Shown piece after piece: positions 11,281-24,500 of a DNA stretch of 64,000 bases. The number at the start of each line of letters is the position of its first letter. Position 1 is the stretch's first letter. The notes below the pieces were generated by a model that saw only the letters and a list, made by a program, of their open reading frames with translations, ran no database searches and was not told where the DNA came from. Made by a program: the position numbers and the translations under genes. Origin of the DNA: Branchiostoma belcheri (taxonomy: Eukaryota > Chordata > Leptocardii > Amphioxiformes > Branchiostomatidae); assembly GCF_001625305.1 (NCBI RefSeq), contig NW_017803268.1, forward strand, positions 3,208,033 to 3,272,032. The letters are read 5' to 3'.

Positions 11281-12480
11281 GCTTTGTGTACCTGTTGAGC
11301 GGTCGTCATGACGACCGATACATGTCGTCTGCAAGAGGGCGACCTGTGCAACAGGTTGTACCTCCCGGGGTAGGGGGGTAATTTTTGTCTCAAAATTGTC
11401 TGTAAAATCTTTACCAAGATCACAATAAAATCAGCCCGTAGATATAATGTCAATTTAAACTAATAAAATCATATTTTCTGAGGTAAATTATTCTTTGAAG
11501 AACGTTTGTGATGATTTAATCTAATTAGCTGACGCAAAATATCCCCAAAGGATGGTATAATCCAATTATCTGGTATCGTGTTGCCCAGTGTTTGGATGAA
11601 TAGCCCAACCTGCTTCACGATTAGCTAGCAAGGACTAAAGCTACCTGTTGAACTGACGCTATTTTCCACCGTTTGAGCCCAGAAACGGAGATAGATTGGC
11701 AAGGTAAGGGTTTTTATACTCTTGTTGTTATATACGGAACTTCTAACTATACCTGGGTCCTCTTAGGTAAAATTATAGCTATCTAGGACACCAATTTCTA
11801 ACCCAATATCACAGAAAAATCTCGTCACATAAACAGATAGATTCAAAATGTGTTAAATTTCTCTTATACTGAGGGACGATTATTCTGTATTCTGGAGGTA
11901 TTTAGGTGTCTACCTAAACACGAGAGAAAATATGAATTTCAAGTCGTTATAGTTGCTATGTATGTTGATCGTGAAATGTACATTGGTTGGATATGTGGGT
12001 ATAGGTATAGCATACAATCAGTGTGACCGTGAGTAACAATTTGAAAATGTACGATTGATAACAAAGTTCGTCTCAGAAAGCAGAAGACCTCTACAGCAAA
12101 TTTAAATGTACTGATAAAATCACTGGAATATTTCAAAAGTTTTGAAGTCTAGTAGAGTCTTCCCGGATCTTTACCATGTGTACACTATGGCCATGGTTAC
12201 TAGGATTATAGAACTACGTCAAAAATCCCCTCGTTATTGTATTCCAATGATTTGGACGCTACACCAAACTGTATAACCCAGAACGTTAGTAACTATCAAG
12301 TACAACAAGAAAATCTATGGCATAACTCGATCTAAAAGTGCCCCAAGTCTAAAACTTAATAAGGGTCAGCGGAGGCATAGCAAAAGAGCTAATTAATGGC
12401 AAAATTAGGAGCACTCAGACAGAAACAGTAGATACTACAGTTATGTAAAACGCTAAACAGTGTTTCTCTCAGTGTACCAT
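11281..12480. other. Intergenic, nothing recognised
   Basis: This is AT-rich sequence with only short open frames on both strands, no splice-bounded exon and no obvious repeat. Confidence 0.5.
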
Positions 12481-12489
12481 GTGGTTTGT

Positions 12490-12710
12490 GTAGTGTTATT
12501 GTACTCTCCAAGCAGAGGTTGATGGGAGAAGATCGTTTGCTTTTTATAGATGGCTCATTTTTGTCGCTACCCACACCAAGAACTACCCCTCCCCTTGTCA
12601 TTTGAGGCTGAGACTAGCGGCAGAGGTTGGTTTGGGTAGCCACAAAAAAGGGTCATATATAAAAAGCAAACGATCTTCCCCCATCAACCTCCTAGTGTTA
12701 TTGTACTGTG
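12490..12710. mobile_element. Hairpin MITE family M1, copy 1
   Basis: GATGGGAGAAGATCGTTTGC (12518-12540 area) is answered by GCAAACGATCTTCCCCCATC near 12667-12690. Both arms carry GTGTTATTGTACT at their outer ends. A related copy lies at 27765-27915 with CTCCAAGCAGA / TCTGCTTGGAG ends. There is no coding content. Confidence 0.65.
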
Positions 12711-12789
12711 TGCAGACCATAAGGTACGGTACTTGTTCACAAGTGGATAATCGTGAGCAAAGCACGGTTATAAATCCCTTCGCTCAACC

Positions 12790-13995
12790 GGGCATAGCGA
12801 AAATATCGATTCGGGCTCCCATGTCTAGCCATACAGCCTAAACCTGGCTTTAGAAGCTTTTATATCGACCTCTAGAACTCATAAGACTTACACGATTTCG
12901 TACTGCAGAAATACATGAGTTTCAGAACTGTTTGTCACAAGTATTAACACTATGCTATGTAATTTGGCCTATATATGTATGTACTATATGTATGTACTAT
13001 GTACTATCGATTCGGGTTCCCATGTCTAACTATACAGTCTAAGTGGCTTTAAAAGCTTTTCTATCAACCTATAGAACTCCTAAGACCTATACGATGTCGT
13101 ACTGCAGAAATACATGAGTTTCAAAACTGTTTGCCACGAGTATTAACACTATGCTATGTAATTTGGCCTATATATGTATGTACTGTATGTATGTACTATG
13201 TACTATAGATTCAGGTTCCCATTTCTAACCATACAGCCTAAAGTCTGTCTTTGAAGCTTTCTTAGCGACCTCTAGAACTCACAAGACCTATACGACTTCG
13301 TACTGCAGAAATTCTAGAGTTTCAAAGCTGTTTGTCATGAGTATTAACACAGTGCTATGTAATTTGGCCGATATATGTATGTACTATATGTATGTACTAT
13401 GTACTATCGATTCGGGTTCCCATGTCTAACTATACAGCCTAAACCCAAACCTGGCTTTAGGTGCTTCAATATAAACCTCTAGAACTCATAAGAGTTATAC
13501 GACTTCGTACTGCAGAAATAGTAGAGTTTCAAAACTGTTTATCACGAGTATTAACACAGTGCTATGTAATTTGGCCTATTTGTGTATGTACTATATGTAT
13601 GTACTATGTACTATCGATTCGGGTTCCCATGTCTAGCCATACAGTCTAAACCTGGCTTTAGAAGCTTTCGTATCGACCTCTAGAACTCATAAGACTTATA
13701 CGACTTCGTACTGCAGAAATACATGAGTTTCAAAACTGTTTATCACGAAGTTAACACTGTACTATGTAATTTGGTCTATATATGTATGTACTATATGTAT
13801 GTACTATGTACTATCGATTCGGGTTCCCATGTCTAACCATACAGTCTAAACCTGGCTTTAGAAGCTTTCGTATCGACCTATAGAACTCATAAGACTTAAT
13901 ATACGGCTTCGTACTGCAGAAATACTTGAGTTTCAAACCGTTTTAACACTGTACTATGTAATTTGGCCTATATGTGTATGTACTATCTACTCTAG
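12790..13995. repeat. Six ~200 bp tandem repeats
   Basis: A unit starting near GATTCGGGTTCCCATGTCTA recurs at about 12808, 13009, 13206, 13407, 13614 and 13815. Each unit contains 'cgtactgcagaaatac', 'atgtaatttggcc' and a TATGTATGTACTA tail. Identity between units is high but not perfect. It behaves as a minisatellite or satellite-like array with no coding content. Confidence 0.9.
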
Positions 13996-13999
13996 GGCC

Positions 14000-14736
14000 A
14001 TAATTAATACGTTCTTAACTGCCCACTTCTAACTATACTGATTAGTAGATGGGGTCCTAGATATTGTACTACTATAGGCATGCTTCTGTATCATGATAGT
14101 TACAGTAAACAAATTCTATGTTTATTATACTAATTAGCAAATTAATTCGCCGTACTTTTAGTAGCCGGAGGCTAAAAATGTCAGGTCGGACCCTTGTCAT
14201 ATAATCTTATAGAATAGTAAGAGTTGTAGCTAAAGTAAGATGCAATGATCAGTTTGTTTGTCACATAAAGGACTAAGAATGAAACGAAAAGTGAACAGTT
14301 CATATTTTAAAGTACGCACTTTTACCGTGCCTGATAGGCTGTAGTTTTATCACCACTGTTTGAAAAACAGGCTTTAGACTTTGACTTAATCATTCACTCC
14401 CAAAACCAACGCGTTGGATACAATCAACACAACACAAATATGTTACTTTGACCTTAAATTCGGGTGCAGCTAGACCAGTGGCGGGCGTACAGCGAAAATG
14501 GGGGTACATATCACAGCAATGTTTGGTTGGGCTGACAAATATGGCGGTCATATTTGTCCAGATTGTTGACCGTTCAGTCAGTGTGCAAACTATTGTGGCG
14601 CCATGTTGACTCATTACGTGTACTTTGTCACCCATTCACAAACTCGCTATGACCCCCTCCTGACACATACATGCGTACATGTCTGTATGCTGAACCTGGT
14701 AACTGGACACGTTTTTAGGTTAGCTACTAGTCAGCA
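14000..14736. other. Upstream intergenic region of the F-box/WD40 gene
   Basis: No exon is recognised here. The 5' untranslated exon and promoter of the downstream gene may lie here or in 15084-15440, but no TATA box or other core promoter element stands out. Confidence 0.35.
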
Positions 14737-15086
<350 letters not shown>

Positions 15087-15441
15087 TAACTTAGATGAAA
15101 TCAACCCCTGAACAAATTCAGAATGCTCAAATAGAGACTAAGCCTTGCGACGTGTTAAGAGCAGTACTCAAGTACAGATTTAGGTTCCACATCAACTGTT
15201 GACAAAGCTCACAGCATGCTTAGACTTCATCGATTTATTCCAATGGCAGTCTAAAACACCCTTCCTGTTCCTAAGAAACTAATTTCTTAAATCCCTTTCA
15301 TTCAGAAAATCTGATCATTTGATATTGAATCTAAACTCGCCCCTTAAAATTGGAGGCGCAAAACACCAAGGGCGCAAATGCCTGTAGTGTACTGTGTTCG
15401 CTTTGAAACCTCACTAACAGATGTTATTGTTTTGTTTGCAG

Positions 15442-15571
15442 GTCTGAAACAGCCATCACAGGAACGTAGCGCTGAGATTATGATGATTTGCAGAGAAAAG
15501 CAAACGTACACTTGTTTACATATCAGGTTCCCAACAGCTTAGTGGCGGATTTCCTTTGCATAGAAAACATT
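15442..15571 (+). other. Likely 5'UTR part of the first recognised exon of the F-box gene
   Basis: A polypyrimidine tract and TTTGCAG end at 15441, a good acceptor, implying an upstream noncoding exon. Between it and the chosen ATG at 15572 are out-of-frame ATGs at 15480 and 15483 whose short frame ends before 15545. They could act as a small upstream open reading frame. Confidence 0.45.
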
Positions 15572-18500
15572 ATGTCGGGCTCCGTGAAAATGGAGTCAGG
15601 ACCGGCGGAGAGCGCTACCTGGCGGATGTCTACTGTAACTGCAGGTAAAGGCAGTCGCGGGAAGAACGCCAAGGGTCCGTCCAAAGATACTACGTCCCGT
15701 TCTGAGGACACAAAGCCGCGGGTTCCGTGGAAGTCGTTCGGCGGCAGGATCAAAACGCCTCAGACGGTGGAGTTTGATCGACAGTTGGATCACGTGGCCA
15801 AATGGGTGGAAGAGTGGAGCCACAAAAAGGTGAGCTGAAGCGAATCCGATGAATGCAAGGCGGTCAATATATTATATAGAACACTTAGGAAGACGCTTAA
15901 AATTCAGAAGTGTTGCGTGAACTAAATTCTGTGGCTGAAATGTGATAGTAAATAGAATTCATAGAATGAAGACCTTTATTGTACATTTTGCCCCACTGGG
16001 CTAAAGACAGGTCACATATTGACAAAGTACATCATCAATGTTGATAATAAAACGGCTATAGTACACAAGTACTTTCAACTTCCTCTCGCTTTCTGGTAAT
16101 CTTATAAATGTAGTTGGCTGTATGAGTAGTTAGAGCTGGTTTGTTAAAGACTACAAGGAATATAAATTTCTCTATACTATTCAAATACTTAAATTGGGAG
16201 TATTTACTTGACACAAAATCGAAAAGAACGTTTCTTTCGCTGTCATACATGGAACAATCCACAATAAAATGTACCTCGTCTTCTACTTTACCTAAACTAC
16301 AATATTGGCAGAGTCTTTGCTCTAGAGGAGTTTTGTATGGTTTGTAAAGCTGTTAAGCGCGAACTTATATATTCTAGTCGACTGAATTATCTGCTATTTG
16401 TATGGGAGATGCATCAACCCAAGTCGCACATTCGCTGACATTATATGGTTTCTCATATCACAGAGAATCATAGTCCTAGAGGCCCTACTGAAGAGATGTA
16501 ACTATCAACAGTTCCAGTTCTTATGGACAGTGTCACAACCCACCCTGCACAGGTCAGAAATTTGTTTAGTTTCTTTATTTTATCTTTTTTCATTTATTTC
16601 TAAATAACAAAGATACACATGTACACCGACCAAGGCTTTAACATCTTTACTCAAGGAATCTATAGCATATGTAAAATATCGTCCTTTACTGTCTCCTTCA
16701 CTCATTATTCAGCTGATGTGTAGATGCCTGTTTGTCTTTGAGGTAACTCTGCTACATCTCCTTACAGTAGTGCCTTTTTGTCCAAATTACTTCGCTATAA
16801 TATTGTACATGTAGTTTGTATGAATAACGTAAGAATGTATTTTATGACGACTACAGAGACTTCATGTTCGCGGCGAAGCGAGACTACCCCAGTACCAAGT
16901 TTGTACCGATCAGCACACATCTCACACGGGAGATCAGACATCGTCTGGAACTATACAGGTCAGGAAAACATACAGCCAAGACGACAGCTATTCCAGGGGT
17001 GCCAGAGTATACAGTGTAATTTTACGGAATACAGTACAATTTTACTAGTATACAGTGCAATTTTACGGAACACAGTGCAATCGTATTAGTATACAGTGCA
17101 ATTTTACGGAATACAGTGCAATCGTATTAGTATACAGTGCAATTTTACGGAATACAATGCTATCGTATTAGTATACAGTGCAATTTTACGGAATACAGTG
17201 CAATTTTACTAATGACGTTGAATGACGTAACCTGGGCCCGGCTTTCCAGGGACGCCGCTGACGGAGCGTACTCACATCTTTCTGTGTTTTTCGAGTGAAA
17301 AACAGGGCATGTTACTACACAGGGATCATTTCGAATTCGCTCGAAAAATACAGAAATATGCGAGTTAGCGGCGTCTGCCATCTTGAAAATGAAAAAGCAG
17401 GGAAAGCCGGGTCAAAGTCACATGATTCAATGTCATTAGTAAAATTGCACTGTAATCCGTAAAATTGCACTGTATACTAGAAAAATTGCACTGTATTCTA
17501 ATACGATTGCACTGTAATCCGTAAAATTGCACTGTATTCCGTAAAATTGCACTGTATTCTAATACGATTGCACTGTATTCCGTAAAGTTGCACTGTATTC
17601 CGTAAAGTTGCACTGTATTTTGTAAAATTGCACTGTATACTCTGGCACCCCTGTGTTCTATTATATTGAACCTTTCCATCTCACTGGAAGTAAATCTTGT
17701 GAAAGGACATGTACAGTATTAAAGCCCACACTTTGTGAAGCACACATCAAAGCTCTCTTACATGGTATAATGGAAAATGTATCGCCTTACATACATAACC
17801 TTTTATCAATTTAAAGTCCAATGATCACAAGTCATATCAATGGAAAGTGTAATCGACTCCACATTTTTGGCTACGCCTATGGAGCGTGTGCATTTATCAC
17901 AGTGCTACGATCGCTTTGAAAGAACTTTAAAAAATGTCACGTATGCATTAACTAGGGCATTAGATCTGAAGTTGCCTTCCCTAGAGTTAGATTTGGTTCG
18001 AAGTGGAAGGCAATAAATACAGTTTTTATCACAAAATTTTACAAAATTTCCTTTTTTTTACAGGAGTGACAAGACACACAGACTGAAGAGCGCGCTCTTA
18101 CAGACCCCGTCTGACGTCAAACACGTCAACCAACCAGAGACGACCTTCCCAAGGATAGACTCTCAGCACAGGTAAGACCGCCAAGCTGACGTCGTTTAAA
18201 CTTCCAACCAAATGACCAAGTCTTCTGTTTCAAAATTCCATTAATGATAACGATGAGATTCCTACACCTCAACCTATTAAAACCTTAGATGACAATGTTT
18301 TTCTACCATTTTCAGCAAAAAGTCCCAGATTCCGCTGTCCAGAAGCACGGGGAGTGTGAAACTGCCGAGCATCCGACAGCAGTCCGCGGCTTGCGGGGGA
18401 GGACTGGTGGATAAGGAGTTGTCTCAGTCCGCGCCGGTCTCACAGTGGTAAGTTTGGCAGTTCCAAAGTACTATACTTTACTGTACTGTACTTTACTGTA

Positions 18501-21500
18501 CTTTACTGTACTTAACTGTACTTTACTGTACTGTACTTTACTGTACTGTACTTTTTTTCCAAATTGCTTCGCTGTAGCCTTACACATCTCAGTGCAAAGA
18601 CCAAAAACAAGGCTGGTCATAAATGTAACCTACAATTATGCAGTTCGTGTTCTTATCTTGACACGTAACCCGGTAAACAATGGATCATAAGTTTCAGAAA
18701 GTCTGTGGCGCCCCCCGTCTTTGAGGGTTAGACGCAATGCCCTGATGAAAATGGCCTCGCGCAAAGAAGTCTGGCTTCGAGTCAAAGCTAGATTTTTACT
18801 TTAACAGTTTGTAAAGATTTTTTACTCTTATCTTTCGTAGTTCGCGTTCTGTTTGTTTGTTTGTTTACCCATCTACATTCAAATATGATAATAGTTTTTC
18901 CTTGTCTCATGTTACCAGGTTGAAAGGCATGCCCAGTAGGAGACACGTACAGGAGGAGCTCAGTCCCAGGACCGAGGGGAAGATCGTCCCTTCTGCCGGC
19001 ACGATGCGTAAGGCCGTCAGCGAGTCCTTCCTCACTAGGGACGAGAGAGCGCAGACTCGGTCGGGAATCTTACCCAGGGAGGCCTGGCAGCTCATCCTTT
19101 GGTTCGAACAGTCGTGGGACGGTGAGTTGGAATCTATTTTCATAAAAGTCCTTTTCCCCTAGCTAGCCAAAATGCTTAGACTAATACATGGGTTGTGTTG
19201 TAAGGATGGCTATTGTTACAGTTTTATGGAATTGTCACATTTTTGGCAATATTACAACAGTACTTGGACGGTTGGTTTATGTTTATTTGTATCTTCAAGC
19301 ACATATAAGGTCCTTTAGCCCTATCTAGCACAAAAGAAATAGCCTAATCCACTGCTTTTACTATAAGGTTGACTTTTGTTTACGTGTGTACAGTTGTCAT
19401 GTTTTGGGTAATATTGCAATTGAATGGTTGTCCTGCTCAAAACGTATGATTACGTGCATTAAATCTGTCATGACTAAAAACAATAGACAAGGAAACACAC
19501 CTTGAAAGCATGATTCTCAAGGTAGAAAAGGATAAAGATGTTGCTGAGAGAAAAGAAAAATAACTTCTATCTCCTTTTTGTCTGTAAACAGATGTAAAGA
19601 GAAACGAGTTTCTACACAAGTTACTTCTGAAGCTGGACCCACGGCAGCATTACTTCATCTCATCTTATCTGTCGGTAAGTTCTGATGTTCATTCCTCTCC
19701 CCTTAATATACGTAGATGTCTGCAATCGTCTTATCCTTTATGAAACAACATCGCCATTTGCATAACTGGAACAATTCATTTTAGGATAGAAAGGCCTAGG
19801 AACTAGTGTTCCTTGTTTCCGCCGTGAAAAAATTAGTGTCGGTAGGTGGGTGAGTGAGGGTTCTTTTTCTTTCTCTTTTTTTTTAATTAGACTTTGGCGA
19901 TCTCTAGTGATCCAACTTGCATGAGCACACTTCTATTTTCGATGTCAATGTTGGAAAACTGTATAGCGTTTCATTACTTAGGTGCCAGATCACGGAGCTA
20001 GAAAAGGTCAATCAGCTCGAAAAAATTATGTCCCTTGCAGAGGTCCACCCCCCCCCCAAAAGGCTAGGGTCGGTCGGGAAACCACAAACACAACATTTTT
20101 TCCTTCGCCTCAATGATCCTATATTTGATGTTCCATCTGCCTTTCAGGTGAAACAGTACAGAGACTTCATCACGTTACTACCCGAGCACCTCGCGCTGAA
20201 GATCCTGAGCTACCTGAAGCCGACCGAGCTGCTGTCGGCTTCCCGAGTCAGCCAGGCCTGGAACAGAATCATCAGCGACCAGGGGCTCTGGAGGGTCAAG
20301 TGTTACGAGACCGTTATGAGTGAGTATTACGGACTATCTTGACAGAAAATAGGACGATTCTGAGCAGAAGCAACTACGGTACTTCCTGACAAGAACAAAA
20401 ATATTCTATCATCGCTAGAGTTTATAATATATAGAACACATAGCCTTGGAACATCTAACTTGAAACGTTGTTTTAAAGCTGTCTACTTTACTTGGTGGTA
20501 GCGGCTTCATACAAGCTTCGCAGGCACGCGGCGTGGCGGCAGCTAGCTATATTACATGGAACGACTTGTTAGACCTAGCTTTTGCACATCTAAAGATTTT
20601 TTAAAGCTATTTTATGTTACGAGATTTTTCTATGCTTCTATGTCGGCAAACAGTATTATTGTAGAAGTCAATGTTATATTAATTTTGCGATTGTCCATCT
20701 TCCAGAACTGCCCATCACAGCACATGTGCAAGACTGGAAGAAACTTTACAAAGACAACTGGTTCCTGCAGAGGAACTGGGATATCGGCAGGTGTCGCATC
20801 ACGGAGATCAGAGGACACACAGACAAGTAGGTTATCTTTCGATTCATATGGTAATTATTATGACCAAGAAATGCCTCAATGAAAAAGCCTCTATAGCAAT
20901 CTTCAAGAGTAAAATTAAATTCATAATGTCATTTTAGACCTGCATTTAGAGGGGATCGTGCAAGATTATTAAGTCTGCACAACATTAACTTGAAGCCCAG
21001 TTGACCAGTATACTAGTATTTGTTTGTGTGTTTGTCTTGTTGAATTTTAAGCTGAATGAACATGTTCCCCCTCCCTCCCCCAGAGTGCTGTCCGTGGCGT
21101 TTGAAGGCCGGAGGATGGCTAGCGGCAGCGCGGACAAACTTGTCCGAGTCTGGGACATCAAGACAGGCAACCTGCTCCACACACTCAAAGGACACACGGT
21201 GAGATGATATACTAAAACAAAATCCCTGATTTCCGTTATGATACTATCATTGTAGAACAATAGAGGGCCTAAGAGCATTCAAGCCACAAATATTCTGAAA
21301 AGATCTCAAACAAGTTCCTTTGTTTGATCTGTCTTTCTAGCACAATGAAAGTTCACTTACCAAATTTGTGACCGCCTCTCCCGTGTTCTCCGGTCTCCTA
21401 CTCTGACCCCACCCACTTGTCACGTGACTTGCCGGAAACGTGACGTAGGTAATGGGGTCAAAGGTGCCTAGAAATCTGTATCTACTCATCATATTACCAG

Positions 21501-24500
21501 CCAAGACTTAAGGTCTCGGACCGGAGTTTTTCATGATTTCGGATCCGGCGGACACCCTCAGACCGAAGGGCTATAACTCCGCCAAAAAGTACGCCGGGAA
21601 ATCTCATTACATCAATCAACGGAGGTTTCCAGCCGGCTTCCGATACAATTTTGGTTATTGTCCGTCGACTCTATAATTTGGGTAGAAACTGTAGTTAAAC
21701 GTAAATTTTGGATACGAAAAATGTAGTTTTTTTGCAGTTTTTTCAACGGACCTGCTTGGAAAAACGAATTTTCCCAGGCTAACGGCCTATATGCTGAAAT
21801 AGCTTACTACTTTCTGTTTCTGAAAAACAGAAAAAAATATAGGTTGTTGCGATAAGTTTTTCACAAAATCCGGTGACGCGAACCCCTAGAAATTCCACAT
21901 AGAACGCAGCTATTTGGGTCATCAGGCGACAAACCGCATCACCCTTGCTCGCGGACTAATACCAAAAACGCTTCGCTGGCCGTCCAACTTCACCGCGCCG
22001 AAAAACACTACAATCCCAAGGCTTTTTGATCAATTCAAAACCTAGTTGAAAATCTACAGCGATCGGCCGAGCTATGGGGGAGCCAAACCTAGCGTGACAA
22101 CCTCGCAGATCCGGCGATTTACTGCGCACTATTTGGAACCCTGGTCAGAATCAAACTCCGACCCGGAACCTTAAGGAGATTATTTTTCATAAAAAATTAT
22201 CATAATTCTTCAGAAACATCATATCTATCATATATCCAAATTTTACATGTCTGCGATGAGTACTTTTCCCGCGGCAGAGGTTTAAAGTCATGTGAAAAAT
22301 GCAGTGTTCTAAGGCTATATTGCCAAGTCTCGGGTTCAAGGCAGCGTCACAATGGGGCAATTAGAAAAGTACCGTTATTTCAAACATCGCTTTTCTCAAA
22401 GCAGTTATGACGGAAATAAAAGTCTGCTCTGGATCTTGGCTATGGATATATGTGTTCTTTTCGTGATTTCGGTGCCGCATACTTGCAGAAAACGTTCTTA
22501 ACAGTTGGTATCGATGACGTCACGCAGTGACGTCATCGGGTCCCCTGGGAAACAGCATGGGGTCGCGTTTTAGGTCGTCGTTTTAAAGTAAAAGGAAGAA
22601 TTCGTCAGATTTCGACCTTGATTGATAGACCAGGGTTCGCACTTTCCGAATCAAACGCGTCCGACACCAAACTCTTCACTATTACGCCGTGAATGGCCTA
22701 TTAAGTAGCAAAGCGCTCCTTAAATGTGTGAAAGGCTGCATTATTACGAGGTGCAAAACACAATCTGGGTGATATTGCCGTGGCTAGGAGCAAGAAGTTG
22801 AAATAAACGCTGTAAAGATGTGAGGAGTACTTATTAGGCTATCACTTAACACCACCCAAAGGAAAGAAAGTCGCGAATCTAAGGAGCCCTGAACCGAACA
22901 TCAGAAAACCCAGTTTTGCCTTAAGAAGGCTTAAAACACTTCGATTTTTGCTGTTAAATGTCAGTTTAAGTCACCATAATAAAGAAACTTCGACCGAATT
23001 ATACGAAAGTCAAATTCAGAGGTCGACTCATATAAAATGACATAGAAAGTGAATTCATGCAAGAACTGTTTACCTTCCAGAAACGATTAAAATTGCCCTG
23101 ACGGGGATTTCGGGGGGGGGGGGCGGGAAAGGGGGAGGGGGGCGCCTAGGGCCTGGGCATGAATATACGGACTTTTTTACTTCGAAAAAAGCAAAATGAT
23201 GCGGTTTTTTGTTCAGAATCGGATAACTTTTGCCAAAAACTTTTAAATCCATACGAATGACGTCATCGATTACGTCATTTTTTGCGCATGCGCCGTGCTT
23301 TTAAGGTCTCGGACCGGAGTTTTTTCTATGATTTCGGATCCGGCGGACACCCTCAGACCCGAAGGGCTATAACTCCGCCAAAAAAAGTACGCCGGGAAAT
23401 CTCATTACATCAGTCAACGGAGGTTTCCAGCCGGCTTCCGATACAATTTTGGTTATTGTCCGTCGACTCTATAATTTGGGTAGAAACTGTAGTTAAACGT
23501 AAATTTTGGATACGAAAAATGTAGTTTTTTTGTCAGTTTTTTCAACGGACCTGCTTGGAAAAAACGAATTTTCCCAGGCTAACGGCTTATATGCTGAAAT
23601 AGCTTACTACTTCCTGTTTCTGAAAAACAGAAAAAAATATAGGTTGTTGCGATAAGTTTTTCGCAAAATCCGGTGACGCGAACCCCTAGAAATTCCACAT
23701 AGAACGCAGCTATTTGGGTCATCAGGCGACAAAACCGCATCACCCTTGCTCGCGGACTAATACCAAAAACGCTTCGCTGGCCGTCCAACTTCACCGCGCC
23801 GAAAAACACTACAATCCCAAGGCTTTTTGATCAATTCAAAACCTAGTTGAAAATCTACAGCGATCGCCGAGCTATGGGGAGCCAAACCTAGCGTGACAAC
23901 CTCGCAGATCCGGCGATTTACTGCGCACTATTTGGAACCCTGGTCAGAATTAAACTCCGACCCGGAACCTTAAGGAGATTATTTTTCATAAAAAATTATC
24001 ATAATTCTTCAGAAACATCATATCTATCATATATCCAAATTTTACATGTCTGCGATGAGTACTTTTCCCGCGGCAGAGGTTTAAAGTCATGTGAAAAATG
24101 CAGTGTTCTAAGGCTATATTGCCAAGTCTCGGGTTCAAGGCAGCGTCACAATGGGGCAATTAGAAAAGTACCGTTATTTCAAACATCGCTTTTCTCAAAG
24201 CAGTTATGACGGAAATAAAAGTCTGCTCTGGATCTTGGCTATGGATATATGTGTTCTTTTCGTGATTTCGGTGCCGCATACTTGCAGAAAACGTTCTTAA
24301 CAGTTGGTATCGATGACGTCACGCAGTGACGTCATCGGGTCCCCTGGGAAAACAGCATGGGGTCGCGTTTTAGGTTCGTCGTTTTAAAGTAAAAGGAAGA
24401 ATTCGTCAGATTTCGACCTTGAATGATAGACCAGGGTTCGCACTTTCCGAATCAAACGCGTCCGACACCAAACTCTTCACTATTACGCCGTGAATGGCCT

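Noticed and set aside
12790..13995. CRISPR-like array
   Set aside because: Whole ~200 bp units repeat without unique spacers, in a eukaryotic context.
18445..18690. 81-codon frame after the exon at 18447
   Set aside because: It reads through the donor into the TGTACTTTAC repeat. It is intron sequence.
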